NCBI RefSeq assembly: GCF_024436175.1
Contig: NZ_JANFQP010000001.1
Coordinates: 124,001 to 188,000 of the forward strand
DNA from: Kaistella montana
GTDB taxonomy: Bacteria; Bacteroidota; Bacteroidia; Flavobacteriales; Weeksellaceae
Direction of reading: 5' to 3'
DNA length: 64,000 nt
In this document: in pieces, positions 43,791-53,152 of the stretch
How the letters are laid out: the number at the start of each line of letters is the position of its first letter
How positions within the stretch are numbered: position 1 is the first letter of the stretch
Translations under genes and position numbers: made by a program
Notes under the pieces: generated by a model
Database searches by the model: none
What the model was told of the DNA's origin: nothing
What the model saw: the letters and a program-made list of their open reading frames with translations, nothing else

Positions 43791-44699
43791 TTATTTTGAT
43801 AGTTTCCCGTTTAAAATGGCTTTGGGAAGCGGCACGAACTCTTCTTCATCTCCTACAACCAAAGGGAAAGCTTCATGATTTTGCTCGTGCCAATTGACTT
43901 TTGCCTGCTCGATGATTTCTTTATCTGAATTGACGAAATTCCAGAAAATAAAACGTTCCTCATCGAAAGGTTCGCCACCAAAAAGATAAATGGTTGCGTT
44001 TTCACCGATTTCAAATTCACATAAAGTTGCATTTTTTGCAATAAGTAATTGTTTGCCGCCGAAAGTATTTCCTTCGATATTTACATTTCCTTCCAAAACA
44101 TACATGGCCACTTCGCCGAAGAGATTTTTCCCGATGCTTATTTTCTGTGCAGTTTGGCTTTTAATTTCTAAAAAAAACAATTTTGAATGAACAGGAAACG
44201 GAGATTGATGCCCAAAAAGTTCACCTGCAATTAATTTATATTGCAAATCGCCTTCATTCCAAACTGGGATATCGGCGGCTTCAGTGTGATGAAAAGTGGG
44301 CTCACTCTGCTCCAAATTTTTGGGTAAACCAACCCAAATCTGAAAACCATGAAGATTTTTGTCTGTATGTCTTAAATATTCGGGAGTTCTTTCAGAATGC
44401 GCTACGCCTTTTCCGGCGGTCATCCAATTCACCGCGCCTGGTTTTATTTCGATATCGCTTCCAAGACTGTCTTTGTGCTGAATAGATCCTTCAAAAAGAT
44501 AAGTAAGCGTAGAAAGTCCGATGTGAGGATGGGGTGGCACGTCCAGATTCTGGTAATCTTTCAGGGCGGCAGGTCCCATGTGGTCAATAAAAACAAAAGG
44601 TCCTACCGCACGTTTTTCTCTGAAAGGAAGCAGTCTTCCTACCAAAAAGTTTCCAATGTCGGCCGCTTTTTCTTCTATAATTAATCCGATGTTTGACAT
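43791..44699 (-). CDS. pirin-family protein (first copy)
   Basis: A 302-residue bicupin of the pirin family. The N-terminal cupin has the metal ligands in PHPHIGLSTLTYLFEGSIQHKDSLG and WMTAGKGVAHSE. Bacterial pirins include quercetinases and redox-responsive regulators; the role here is uncertain. A second pirin lies at 46573. The LLM oxidoreductase gene lies 58 bases upstream in the same orientation. Confidence 0.9.
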   Translation of the reverse strand: MSNIGLIIEEKAADIGNFLVGRLLPFREKRAVGPFVFIDHMGPAALKDYQNLDVPPHPHIGLSTLTYLFEGSIQHKDSLGSDIEIKPGAVNWMTAGKGVAHSERTPEYLRHTDKNLHGFQIWVGLPKNLEQSEPTFHHTEAADIPVWNEGDLQYKLIAGELFGHQSPFPVHSKLFFLEIKSQTAQKISIGKNLFGEVAMYVLEGNVNIEGNTFGGKQLLIAKNATLCEFEIGENATIYLFGGEPFDEERFIFWNFVNSDKEIIEQAKVNWHEQNHEAFPLVVGDEEEFVPLPKAILNGKLSK

Positions 44700-44757
44700 G
44701 ATTGAATTGTTTTTTTTAATGTTACAGCAATGCTAAGATAAACAATCTCAACAATAT

Positions 44758-45804
44758 TTAGTTGACGCCTAACCTTCTTTTTACCTCCGGAATAACCTGT
44801 GTTGCAAATAGCTCAATGGATTTCATTGTGAGTTCATGAGGAACAAAACCCATACTTGCTTGCGCAAAAAATCGGGTGAAACCGAAAAGTTCGTATTCAT
44901 AAATGATTTTTTCCACTACTTGTTCCACGCTTCCGACCATAAGTGATCCTTCCGGACTTCTCATGAACTCAAACTGTTCGCGGGACATTGGTTGCCAACC
45001 GCGGCTTCTCCCTACACGATCCATCATTTGGGCGTAATAAGGGAAAAATTCGTCGGCAGTTTTTTCGCCATCTTCTCCTACAAACATATGGTTATTGATT
45101 CCCACCTGTAAATCTTCTGGTTTTACTCCATTTTCTAAAGCGAATTTATTATAAAGATTAATAAATGGCGCAAACTGACTTGGCATTCCACCGATAATTG
45201 CGAGCATCAATGGAAGATGAAGTTTTGCTGCACGCACCGCAGAAGTCGGAGTTCCGCCTGCTGCAAGCCAAATTGGAAGTTCGCCGTTCAATGCTCTTGG
45301 ATAAACTCCCAAATCGTGAATTGGCGCACGAAGAGTTCCGCTCCATGAGATTTTTTCTTCCTTATTGATTTTGAGTAAAAGATCGAGTTTCTCTTCGAAT
45401 AGTTCGTTATAATCATTCAAATCAAATCCGAACAAAGGAAATGATTCAATGAAGGAACCGCGACCCGCCATGATTTCTGCTCTTCCGCCGGAAATAGCAT
45501 CTACCGTTGCGAATTGCTGATAAACCCGAACCGGATCTTCAGAACTTAAAACTGTTACAGCGCTGGAGAGTTTAATGTTTTTTGTAACTGCCGCAGCCGC
45601 CGCTAAAACAGTGGTTGGTGACGAAACCGCATAATCTGGGCGGTGATGTTCGCCAATTCCGAAAACATCAATGCCCAAATCGTCGGCCAGTTTTATTTCT
45701 TCTAAAAGATTTTTTATTCTTTGGTGTGCATTAAATCCTTTCCCGGAAGCAGTTTCCGGAGCCATATCGGCAAAGGTCATCAAGCCAAATTCGATCTTTT
45801 TCAT
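44758..45804 (-). CDS. LLM-class flavin-dependent oxidoreductase
   Basis: A 348-residue bacterial-luciferase-like monooxygenase. It has the TIM-barrel family segments FGLMTFADMAPET, DLGIDVFGIGEHHRPDYAVSSP, TKNIKLSSAVTVLSSEDPVRVYQQFATVDAISGGRAEIMAGRGSF and LPIWLAAGGTPTSAVRAAKL. It probably uses FMN with a small substrate unknown. It is 14 bases downstream of an NAD(P)-binding protein gene, so co-transcribed. Confidence 0.9.
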   Translation of the reverse strand: MKKIEFGLMTFADMAPETASGKGFNAHQRIKNLLEEIKLADDLGIDVFGIGEHHRPDYAVSSPTTVLAAAAAVTKNIKLSSAVTVLSSEDPVRVYQQFATVDAISGGRAEIMAGRGSFIESFPLFGFDLNDYNELFEEKLDLLLKINKEEKISWSGTLRAPIHDLGVYPRALNGELPIWLAAGGTPTSAVRAAKLHLPLMLAIIGGMPSQFAPFINLYNKFALENGVKPEDLQVGINNHMFVGEDGEKTADEFFPYYAQMMDRVGRSRGWQPMSREQFEFMRSPEGSLMVGSVEQVVEKIIYEYELFGFTRFFAQASMGFVPHELTMKSIELFATQVIPEVKRRLGVN

Positions 45805-45818
45805 AATTTCCGTTACAA

Positions 45819-46475
45819 TTAATAAGCCGCTGTGAAAATTTGATGTTTGAATTTTTTGTTTTCAAGTTCATCAACAACCGCAACTGCCAAATCCTGAACG
45901 GAATGTCTGGAGCGTCCTTCTTCATCAAAAACAGGCGAATCTGTTGCCAATCGGTATTTTCCGGTTTTGGTTTGGTCTTCGCTGAAACTGCTCATTTCTA
46001 AAGCGGGGCTGAAAAACTCCCAATCGAGGTTTTCGTTTTTGGAAAGATTTTCAACAAAATATTTCTTCACTGCACTTGCTGCTGGATAAATTTCTTCTGG
46101 GAAATCCGGTCCGTCAACGATATGATTTCCATCAATTTTCAAAGTTCCTGCACCTCCGATGACGATCAGTTTTTTCACACCAGAATTTTCAACCGCGTTT
46201 TGAATTGATGCTGCACCTTTCAAATATTCTTCGTGAATATTGGGATTTGTCCAGCCCGGATTATAGGCGCTGATAACTGCGTCACTATCTTTCACAGCTT
46301 CTGATAAATCGTTTTCGTTGAAAATGTCGATGTTATTTTTTTGAAGATTTTCGTTTTCTATGGTGATTTTATCTGTATTCCTTGCGATGGCATTTACCTG
46401 ATAATTTCTTTCTAAAAGTTCATTAAGAATGGCGTTTCCTACAAAACCTGTAGCGCCGATAAGTGATATTTTCAT
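45819..46475 (-). CDS. NAD(P)-binding atypical SDR-like protein
   Basis: A 218-residue Rossmann protein with the NAD(P) motif IGATGFVGNAILNELL at the N-terminus, VIGGAGTLKIDG in the middle and LDWEFFSPALEMSSF. It resembles the NmrA-like/YwnB atypical short-chain dehydrogenases, which may act as redox sensors or reductases. It is immediately upstream of the LLM oxidoreductase gene (14-base gap). Confidence 0.88.
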   Translation of the reverse strand: MKISLIGATGFVGNAILNELLERNYQVNAIARNTDKITIENENLQKNNIDIFNENDLSEAVKDSDAVISAYNPGWTNPNIHEEYLKGAASIQNAVENSGVKKLIVIGGAGTLKIDGNHIVDGPDFPEEIYPAASAVKKYFVENLSKNENLDWEFFSPALEMSSFSEDQTKTGKYRLATDSPVFDEEGRSRHSVQDLAVAVVDELENKKFKHQIFTAAY

Positions 46476-46572
46476 TTTATTTAAATTTTAAAATTAGTTG
46501 TTATTGTTTGTTGTAATAAAATTAGTGTAAAAAATTGCAGTTAAAACGTTAATGGATGTTTTTAACAAAATT

Positions 46573-47448
46573 TTAATCTTCCAAATAGCCGAATTTTCCT
46601 CTATTGTAATCATCAAAAGCTTGAATAATTTCCTCGCGAGTATTCATTACGAAGGGGCCATGTGGATAAATAGGTTCATTTAATGGTTCTCCACTGATTA
46701 CTAAGACAATGGAGTCTTCAGTTGCTTCAATGGTGAAATTTTCGCCTTTATTTTCGAACAAAACGAAATGATCGGTTGGAACTTTTTCTTCTCCGTTGAC
46801 TATAATGCTTCCTTCAATGACCAAAGCTGCTGTATTGAAATTTTCCGGAAAGCTGAAGTCTGCTTTTCCACCTTTTTTCAATTTAGCATTCATTAAATTT
46901 ATTGGGCTGAACGCGGAAGCTGGGCCTTTTTCTTCTTGGTAATTTCCTGCAATTAGTTCGATGAATCCGTTTTCTCCAAGATCCACTTTTTTCATTTCTG
47001 AATTTTTAATGGCTTGATATTTCGGAGGACTCATTTTGTCTTTTGCCGGAAGATTTACCCAAAGTTGCACCATTTGGAAAATTCCGCCTTCTTTTGCCCA
47101 TTCGGTTTCGTGGAATTCTTTATGAAGAACTCCTGAAGCTGCGGTCATCCACTGCACGTCGCCTTCGCCGATGATTCCGCCTCCGCCTGCGCTGTCGCCA
47201 TGTTCCACACGACCTTTGTAGGCGATGGTTACCGTTTCGAAACCTCGGTGCGGATGAACGCCAACTCCGCGGGGAGTGTCGGTTCCGGAAAAATGGAATT
47301 TTGAATTGTAATCCAACATGAGAAAAGGATCCATTCTTTTCATATCCAAATGATATCCGCTCGGAATAAAATTATGTACTCTGAAACCATCCCCAACAAA
47401 ATGTGGAGGTTTTGGTGCTGCGATGAGTTCTATTTTTTTAGTTGCCAT
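46573..47448 (-). CDS. pirin-family protein (second copy)
   Basis: A 291-residue bicupin; ligands in VHPHRGFETVTIAYKGRVEHGDSAGGGG and WMTAASGVLHKEF match canonical pirins (His-x-His, Glu, His). It differs clearly from the copy at 43791, so they are not a recent duplication. It lies 97 bases upstream of the NAD(P)-binding gene on the same strand. Confidence 0.92.
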   Translation of the reverse strand: MATKKIELIAAPKPPHFVGDGFRVHNFIPSGYHLDMKRMDPFLMLDYNSKFHFSGTDTPRGVGVHPHRGFETVTIAYKGRVEHGDSAGGGGIIGEGDVQWMTAASGVLHKEFHETEWAKEGGIFQMVQLWVNLPAKDKMSPPKYQAIKNSEMKKVDLGENGFIELIAGNYQEEKGPASAFSPINLMNAKLKKGGKADFSFPENFNTAALVIEGSIIVNGEEKVPTDHFVLFENKGENFTIEATEDSIVLVISGEPLNEPIYPHGPFVMNTREEIIQAFDDYNRGKFGYLED

Positions 47449-47562
47449 TGTGTTGTATTTTGATGATACAAAAGTACTTCAGCTAAATGGCAAAAACATT
47501 GATCTAGGGTAAGAACGTATCACGCTGTAAATCAGTGGATTTTGTAAATAAAGATTTTGAAA

Positions 47563-48954
47563 TTATTCCGATTTCATATTTTCGCCATCTTTTGTATGAA
47601 GACGTCGGAAAACAAAACCGGAAAGAATAGTAAGGATTCCTACTACAAAAAAGGTGTAGCGAAAGGCAAGGTGTGGATTTTCAGCTTTTGCTTCGAAGGA
47701 TTTTAAAATAATCAGTCCAAAGGCGATTCCGAAACCAATGGCCAATTGCTGATTTACAGCAAGCAAAGAGTTTCCACTACTTGTATGATCGTTTCGCAAA
47801 TCGGCGATGGAAATCGTGTTCATCGAAGTAAACTGGATGGAATTGAAAAAACCGAGCACCGCAATAATCGGAATAAACCAGAAAATAGAAGAGTGAATTC
47901 CCGGAATTCCGAGGCAACAAATGAGCGCACCGATGATGAACGTATTGATCATCAAAGTTTTTCGGTAGCCGAATTTATTTAAAATATGAATAACGTAAGA
48001 TTTTCCGAACATCGCTGTTAAAGCCATCGGAGCAACAATCCACCCAGAAATTACCGCAGTTTCCTGATAAGCAATTTGTATCATTAAAGGTAAAAGTAAA
48101 GGAATTGAACTGATTCCTAATCGAGTAGCGAGATTTCCTAAAATTCCCACACGAAACGTTCTCACTTGGAAAAGATTCAATGGGAAAATAGGGTTTTGGG
48201 TTTTGCTGGCGTGTTTGTAATAGTAATAAATCATCAAAAAGCCCAAGATGAAAATCAACAAAACCGGCGTCGTATGCGTAGTATTTCCAAATAATTCTAA
48301 TGAAATGGAAAGCAATAAAGACGCGGAAGCGAAAATGATAAACCCTTTCAAATCAAATTCTGAAGCGGCAGATTTATAATTCGGCATGAACTTCAGTCCT
48401 AAAACAATTCCGATTAAACCAATAGGAATATTAATGAGAAAAATCCAATGCCAGGAAAGATAATCCACCATATAACCACCGACTAACGGACCCAAAACTG
48501 GCCCGATTAATGCAGGAACAATCGCGAAATTCATCGCTTTCAGCAATTCGTTTTTGGGATAAGTTTTGATGAGCGCTAATTTTCCGACTGGTGTCATCAA
48601 ACTGCCACCAACACCTTGTATCACTCTGGAAATTACCAAATGCATCAGGTTTTGAGAAAATGCACAAAACAAAGATCCTGCACTGAAAATAATCAATGAG
48701 AAAATAAAAATTTTCTTGGTTCCGAATTTATCTGCCAAAAAACCGCTAACCGGCATGAATAAAGCCAAAGTCAACACATAACTGATGATGGCATTTTGCA
48801 TATTCAATGGCGATTCGTTCAAATCTCTCGCTATCGAAGGTAGGGAAGTGTTGAGAATGGTAGAATCGAGCATCTGCATAAAAATCGCCGTCGCCAAAAT
48901 AAGCGGAAGGAACTTTTTCACAGAAGGATTTGGGGTGTTAATGGTTTCAGACAT
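47563..48954 (-). CDS. MFS drug:H+ antiporter (DHA2 family)
   Basis: A 463-residue transporter with 14 hydrophobic helices, the DHA2 motif LDSTILNTSLPSIARDLN in helix 1, PVSGFLADKFGTKKIFIFS (motif A) and GSLMTPVGKLALIKTYP. It probably exports toxic compounds. It sits at the upstream end of the minus-strand stress island. Confidence 0.92.
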   Translation of the reverse strand: MSETINTPNPSVKKFLPLILATAIFMQMLDSTILNTSLPSIARDLNESPLNMQNAIISYVLTLALFMPVSGFLADKFGTKKIFIFSLIIFSAGSLFCAFSQNLMHLVISRVIQGVGGSLMTPVGKLALIKTYPKNELLKAMNFAIVPALIGPVLGPLVGGYMVDYLSWHWIFLINIPIGLIGIVLGLKFMPNYKSAASEFDLKGFIIFASASLLLSISLELFGNTTHTTPVLLIFILGFLMIYYYYKHASKTQNPIFPLNLFQVRTFRVGILGNLATRLGISSIPLLLPLMIQIAYQETAVISGWIVAPMALTAMFGKSYVIHILNKFGYRKTLMINTFIIGALICCLGIPGIHSSIFWFIPIIAVLGFFNSIQFTSMNTISIADLRNDHTSSGNSLLAVNQQLAIGFGIAFGLIILKSFEAKAENPHLAFRYTFFVVGILTILSGFVFRRLHTKDGENMKSE

Positions 48955-49001
48955 TAAACAAAATTAGAAAAATCCTGTGATTTAGCACAGGATTTAGAAT
49001 T

Positions 49002-49310
49002 TTAAGCAACGTTTTCTTTCTCTTTTCGTATTCGATTAATTCTCGTCACCTCGCTCGATTTTTCTTTTAATTCATTTTCAATATCGTAATCGTCTTGCAG
49101 TCCGAGCCAAAATTTTGGGGAATTTCCAAAGTAAGCACTTAGTCTCACTGCGGTATCAGCGGAAATTCTTCTATTTCCTTTAATGATTTCTGAAATTCTG
49201 GTTTGGGGAATTTCCAAATCTTTCGAAAGTCTATATTGCGAAATTTCGAGCGGAACCAAAAATTCCTCTAATAATATTTCTCCGGGCGTTATATTTCTTA
49301 ATTTTTCCAT
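49002..49310 (-). CDS. higA: HigA-family antitoxin
   Basis: A 102-residue Xre-type antitoxin. It has the HigA N-terminal motif ITPGEILLEEFLVPLEISQYRLSK, a helix-turn-helix (QTRISEIIKGNRRIS) and DTAVRLSAYFGNSPKFWLGLQ. The ATG at 49310 is used; an upstream TTG would add three residues. The upstream toxin gene is only a C-terminal fragment, so HigA may be an orphan antitoxin. Confidence 0.92.
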   Translation of the reverse strand: MEKLRNITPGEILLEEFLVPLEISQYRLSKDLEIPQTRISEIIKGNRRISADTAVRLSAYFGNSPKFWLGLQDDYDIENELKEKSSEVTRINRIRKEKENVA

Positions 49311-49320
49311 GTTTTTCAAT

Positions 49321-49458
49321 TTAATGATAATCTAAAATTTCAACTTCAAACGCATTTCCATTTTCCCATTTGAAAATAATTCTCCATTGATTGATAAATG
49401 GATTTCTTTGAATTATTCGTGTTTCAAAATTATAAATTCTATCACAAATTTTCTTCAT
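49321..49458 (-). pseudogene. higB: truncated HigB toxin remnant
   Basis: A 45-residue reading frame whose last half, INQWRIIFKWENGNAFEVEILDYH, matches the C-terminal strand pair of HigB/RelE-type toxins, which are usually about 90-100 residues. The N-terminal half is missing: upstream the frame meets an in-frame stop and the asnB terminator (49459-49498). Ten residues separate its stop from higA. This looks like a decayed toxin; a short active form is unlikely but not excluded. Confidence 0.7.
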
Positions 49459-49498
49459 AAAAAAACACCCCTAAAAAGATTAAACTTCTTAAGGGGTA
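49459..49498 (-). terminator. asnB terminator
   Basis: ACCCCT (49467-49472) pairs with AGGGGT (49492-49497), extended by an A/T stem, and is followed on the minus strand by seven T. Confidence 0.8.
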
Positions 49499-49526
49499 TT
49501 TCAAATTTTTCAAATCTAAATATCAA

Positions 49527-51197
49527 TTAATAACTGTCTTCGTGAACGCTTATTACGGCTCTACCACTTGGATCGTTGGCGTTTTTAAAGGCTTCATCCC
49601 ATTCTAAAGCGATAGGTGTGGAGCACGCAACCGACGGAACCGACGGAACTGTAGCCGCTGCGGTTTCGCTAGGGAAATGCTCTTCGAAAATCGTTCTGTA
49701 GCGGTATTCTTCTTTGTTTTGAGGCGTGTTCAGCGGGAATCGGAATTTTGCGTTCACCATCATCTCGTCTGTCACTTCTTTTTCGGCAACTTCTTTTAAA
49801 GAATCAATCCATGAATAGCCAACTCCGTCGGAAAACTGCTCTTTTTGCCTCCAAGCGATGGATTCCGGCAACAAATCTTCAAAAGCTTTTCTCAGCATCC
49901 ATTTTTCGATTTTTGGTTCGTGCGCGGTAACCATTTTGTCTTTTGGATTTTGGCGCATCGCAACATCCATAAATTCCTTATCCAAGAAAGGTACGCGGCC
50001 TTCGATTCCCCAGCTCATCAATGCTTTATTGGCACGCAAACAATCGTATAAGTGAAGTTTTCCTAATTTTCTTACGTTTTCTTCATGAAATTCTTTCGCA
50101 TTTGGCGCTTTGTGGAAATAAAGATAACCTCCGAATAATTCATCACTACCTTCGCCCGAAAGCACCATTTTTATTCCCATCGATTTGATGACTCTTGCTA
50201 ATAAATACATCGGTGTGGAAGCCCTTACGGTAGTTACATCATAAGTTTCCAAGTGATAGATCACATCGCGAACCGCATCCAAACCTTCCTGAACGGTAAA
50301 ATGAACTTCATGATGAATAGAGCCGATGTGATCCGCAGCTTTTTGTGCAGCAACCAGATCTGGGCTTCCTTCCAAACCTACCGCAAAACTATGTAAACGC
50401 GGATACCAAGCTTCCTGAGTATCGCCACTTTCGATACGGTTTCGCGAATATTTTGCAGTTACCGCAGAAATAATCGAAGAATCCAGTCCTCCGGAAAGCA
50501 AAACGCCATAAGGAACGTCGCTCATCAATTGTCTGTGAACGGCTTCTTCCAATGCTTTTCTCAATTCAACTAAATCGGTGGTGTTGTCTTTTACGTTTTC
50601 AAAATCTTCCCAATCTCTTTTGTACCATTGCTGCAACTCGTAACCATCGAGGCTGTAAAGAAAATGTCCCGGCAAAAATGTTTCGATGGTTTTGCAAACG
50701 CCTTCCAAAGCTTTCAATTCAGAAGCTACATAATAACTTCCGTGTTGATCCCAACCTTGGTAAAGCGGGCAAATTCCCATGTGATCGCGGGCAACGAAAT
50801 AAACATCATTTTCGATATCATATAAAGAAAAAGCGAAAATTCCATTCAGTTTATCCACGAAATCTTTCCCATATTTTTTGAATAAAGGAATGATGACTTC
50901 GCAATCCGATTCGGTTTGAAATTCGTAATCGGGAAATTCTTTTCTGAGTTCTCTGTGGTTATAAATTTCACCATTTACGGCAAGAACGATTTTTTTATCA
51001 TTCGAAAACAAAGGTTGTTTCCCGGAAGTTGGATCTACAATCGCCAATCTTTCGTGAGAGAAAATTACTTTTTCGTCTTGAAAAATTCCGCTCCAATCCG
51101 GTCCGCGGTGACGAATTTTCTTAGACATTTCTAAAACCTGAGGTCTTAGGATTTCGGTTTTTTGTTTGGCATCAAACAAACATACAATTCCGCACAT
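49527..51197 (-). CDS. asnB: asparagine synthase B
   Basis: Glutamine-hydrolysing asparagine synthetase. The 556-residue protein begins with the catalytic Cys2 (MCGIVCLFD), has the class II glutaminase motifs RHRGPDWSGI, SHERLAIVDP and NGEIYNHRELR, then the PP-loop SGGLDSSIISAV in the synthetase domain (about 225-230), with VLSGEGSDELFGGY. The ATG at 51197 is required because Cys must follow Met; upstream bases are leader. ansA (asparaginase) is also in this window at 28240. Confidence 0.96.
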   Translation of the reverse strand: MCGIVCLFDAKQKTEILRPQVLEMSKKIRHRGPDWSGIFQDEKVIFSHERLAIVDPTSGKQPLFSNDKKIVLAVNGEIYNHRELRKEFPDYEFQTESDCEVIIPLFKKYGKDFVDKLNGIFAFSLYDIENDVYFVARDHMGICPLYQGWDQHGSYYVASELKALEGVCKTIETFLPGHFLYSLDGYELQQWYKRDWEDFENVKDNTTDLVELRKALEEAVHRQLMSDVPYGVLLSGGLDSSIISAVTAKYSRNRIESGDTQEAWYPRLHSFAVGLEGSPDLVAAQKAADHIGSIHHEVHFTVQEGLDAVRDVIYHLETYDVTTVRASTPMYLLARVIKSMGIKMVLSGEGSDELFGGYLYFHKAPNAKEFHEENVRKLGKLHLYDCLRANKALMSWGIEGRVPFLDKEFMDVAMRQNPKDKMVTAHEPKIEKWMLRKAFEDLLPESIAWRQKEQFSDGVGYSWIDSLKEVAEKEVTDEMMVNAKFRFPLNTPQNKEEYRYRTIFEEHFPSETAAATVPSVPSVACSTPIALEWDEAFKNANDPSGRAVISVHEDSY

Positions 51198-51245
51198 AGA
51201 TTTATAATTATAAGTAATTGTTAATAATTGATTAATTTTGTTCTG

Positions 51246-51275
51246 CAAACATAAAGTAAATGTTTATAAAACAAA
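51246..51275 (-). promoter_or_regulatory. asnB promoter
   Basis: On the minus strand, TTTG (51275-51272), an 18-base spacer and TATGTTTG (51253-51246) match the Bacteroidota consensus. The predicted leader is about 42 bases. Confidence 0.65.
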
Positions 51276-51375
51276 ATAATGTTAAGCAAAATAAGAATAT
51301 TTTACTAAAATTAGCTTTTAAAGCGGAAAAAATTAAGTTGAAAGGAGAAATTTAGAGAATCTGGTGGAAAAAATT

Positions 51376-51407
51376 CAAAAAAAAAGCAGACAAATGCCTG
51401 CTTTACG
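51376..51407 (-). terminator. terminator after the RsmB/NOP2 methyltransferase
   Basis: AAAGCAG (51383-51389) pairs with CTGCTTT (51398-51404), with a T-rich tail on the minus strand. Confidence 0.75.
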
Positions 51408-51426
51408 TTTCGTTAATGACTTTTAT

Positions 51427-52632
51427 TTAAGTATTCCGCTGAATCAGCGCCATATAAAACCCGTCGAAACCTTCGCTCGGCATTATTTTTTCTTCTTTTA
51501 TTAAAGAAAATCCGTCGTTGTTTTTCAGGAAAGTTTCTACTTGTTCGTTGTTTTCGCTTGGCAAAATTGAGCAAGTTGCGTAGATCATTTTCCCTCCTTT
51601 TTTAATGATTTTCGAATAATCTTGAAGAATTTGCTGTTGTTCTTTTTTAATTCTGTCGATGAAATCTTGGTCGATTTTCCATTTAGAATCGGGGTTTCTT
51701 TTCAAAACTCCCAAACCGGAACATGGCGCGTCAATCAGCAATCTATCGGCTTTTTCGTGTAATCTTTTGATGACTTTCGTATCGGTAATTTCTCGGGTTT
51801 CGATATTGTGAGCGCCGGCTCTTTTTGCTCTGCGTTTCAGTTCAGCCAATTTCCAACCATGAATATCCATCGCGATAATTTGACCTTTATTTTTCATCAA
51901 AGCCGCTAAGTGAAGGGTTTTTCCGCCTGCTCCAGCGCAAGCATCTACGACGCGCATTCCTTCGTGAACGTCCAAAAGTTCACCGATTTTTTGCGAAGAA
52001 GCATCCTGAACTTCAAACAAACCATCTTTGAAAGCCGAAGTTAGAAAGACATTCTTCTTTTCCGCGAGTTGAATCGCATCGGGATAATTTCTAATTTGGA
52101 AACTTTCTACATTTTCATCATTCAAATCGGAAACTAATTCTTTTGCGCTGGTTTTCAAAGTATTAGCTCGTAAAATTGTCGGAGCTTGCTCGTTCAAAGC
52201 TTCCATTTCGCGTTCCCATTTTGAGCCCAATTCTTTTTCCAAAGTTTCGGCGAGCCATTCAGGAATCGAATATTCCACAGCTTTCGTAGGAACCGTATTT
52301 TTCTTGAGTTTATTGAGGATATCGGCGTTTTTAATTCCGTCGAACTCTTCAAATTTTTTGTAATGCGTTTTGGTCCAAAGGCAATAAGCGAGAATCATTT
52401 TGTAGATATTTCCCGGTTTTGCGCCTTCTCCCATGTAATATTCGAGGCGTTTTTTCCAACGGATGATGTCATAGAAAATCTGTGAAACCACTTTTCGGTC
52501 TTCGCTGCCCCATTTTCTGTTGGCTTTCAAAAGTCGTTCTATGACCTTGTCGGCGTATTTTCTGTCTTCAAAAAAAGTTTCTTGCAAAGCATCGTGAATT
52601 CCGATGAGGAGGTTTCTGTGTATAAGTTCCAT
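51427..52632 (-). CDS. RsmB/NOP2-family RNA m5C methyltransferase
   Basis: A 401-residue class I SAM-dependent methyltransferase. It has an N-terminal NusB-like region and a catalytic domain with VVDACAGAGGKTLHL (SAM site), the two Cys motifs DAPCSGLGVLKRNPDSKW and YATCSILPSENNEQ. It probably methylates cytosine C5 in rRNA; which position is not clear. Length is normal. It is a single-gene unit. Confidence 0.92.
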   Translation of the reverse strand: MELIHRNLLIGIHDALQETFFEDRKYADKVIERLLKANRKWGSEDRKVVSQIFYDIIRWKKRLEYYMGEGAKPGNIYKMILAYCLWTKTHYKKFEEFDGIKNADILNKLKKNTVPTKAVEYSIPEWLAETLEKELGSKWEREMEALNEQAPTILRANTLKTSAKELVSDLNDENVESFQIRNYPDAIQLAEKKNVFLTSAFKDGLFEVQDASSQKIGELLDVHEGMRVVDACAGAGGKTLHLAALMKNKGQIIAMDIHGWKLAELKRRAKRAGAHNIETREITDTKVIKRLHEKADRLLIDAPCSGLGVLKRNPDSKWKIDQDFIDRIKKEQQQILQDYSKIIKKGGKMIYATCSILPSENNEQVETFLKNNDGFSLIKEEKIMPSEGFDGFYMALIQRNT

Positions 52633-52749
52633 TGGGAGATTTTAATAATTGAATTTTAGTTTTTTATCCTAAAATTTTTGCAAAAATACGGAATTTATAT
52701 TTTAAAGTTTTAAAGGTCTTGTATCTATAAATATTCAGGAAAATGAGGA

Positions 52750-52781
52750 TTTGACGGGAATGATAAAAAATATTACTTTTG
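52750..52781 (+). promoter_or_regulatory. promoter of the zinc-ribbon gene
   Basis: TTTG (52750-52753), a 20-base spacer and TACTTTTG (52774-52781) match the consensus. The predicted transcript start near 52788 excludes the ATG at 52783 and supports 52801. Confidence 0.65.
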
Positions 52782-52800
52782 CATGATAAAAATAGAAGAA

Positions 52801-53133
52801 ATGAGCGATACTATTATCTGCCCGAAATGCCAATCTGAATTCACTTATGAACAGGATAATCTGATGGTTTGTTCCCAGTGTTTTCTCGAGTGGGATCCGA
52901 AAGAAGCATCAAATGATGATAAAATTTTAGACATGAATGGAAACGAGTTGCAAAACGGAGATTCTGTAATCGTGATGAAAGATTTGCCGGTGAAAGGCGC
53001 ACCAAAACCGGTGAAAGCTGGAACAAAAGTGAAAAATATCCGTTTGAGACCGGATTCTGATCATAATATCGATTGTAAAATTGATGGTTTCGGAGCGATG
53101 GCTTTGAAATCTGAGTTTGTAAAGAAAGCGTAA
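52801..53133 (+). CDS. zinc-ribbon protein YjdM/PhnA-like
   Basis: A 110-residue protein with an N-terminal zinc ribbon (CPKC ... CSQC, residues about 7-28, with ICPKCQSEF) and a C-terminal domain (about 45-110: ILDMNGNELQNGDSVIVMKDLPVKG) matching the PhnA/YjdM family. Its function is not well known; it is not a phosphonoacetate hydrolase by sequence. I chose the ATG at 52801 because the predicted promoter starts transcription downstream of the first ATG (52783). Confidence 0.9.
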   Translation: MSDTIICPKCQSEFTYEQDNLMVCSQCFLEWDPKEASNDDKILDMNGNELQNGDSVIVMKDLPVKGAPKPVKAGTKVKNIRLRPDSDHNIDCKIDGFGAMALKSEFVKKA

Positions 53134-53152
53134 GCAATTTTCCAAATAACAA

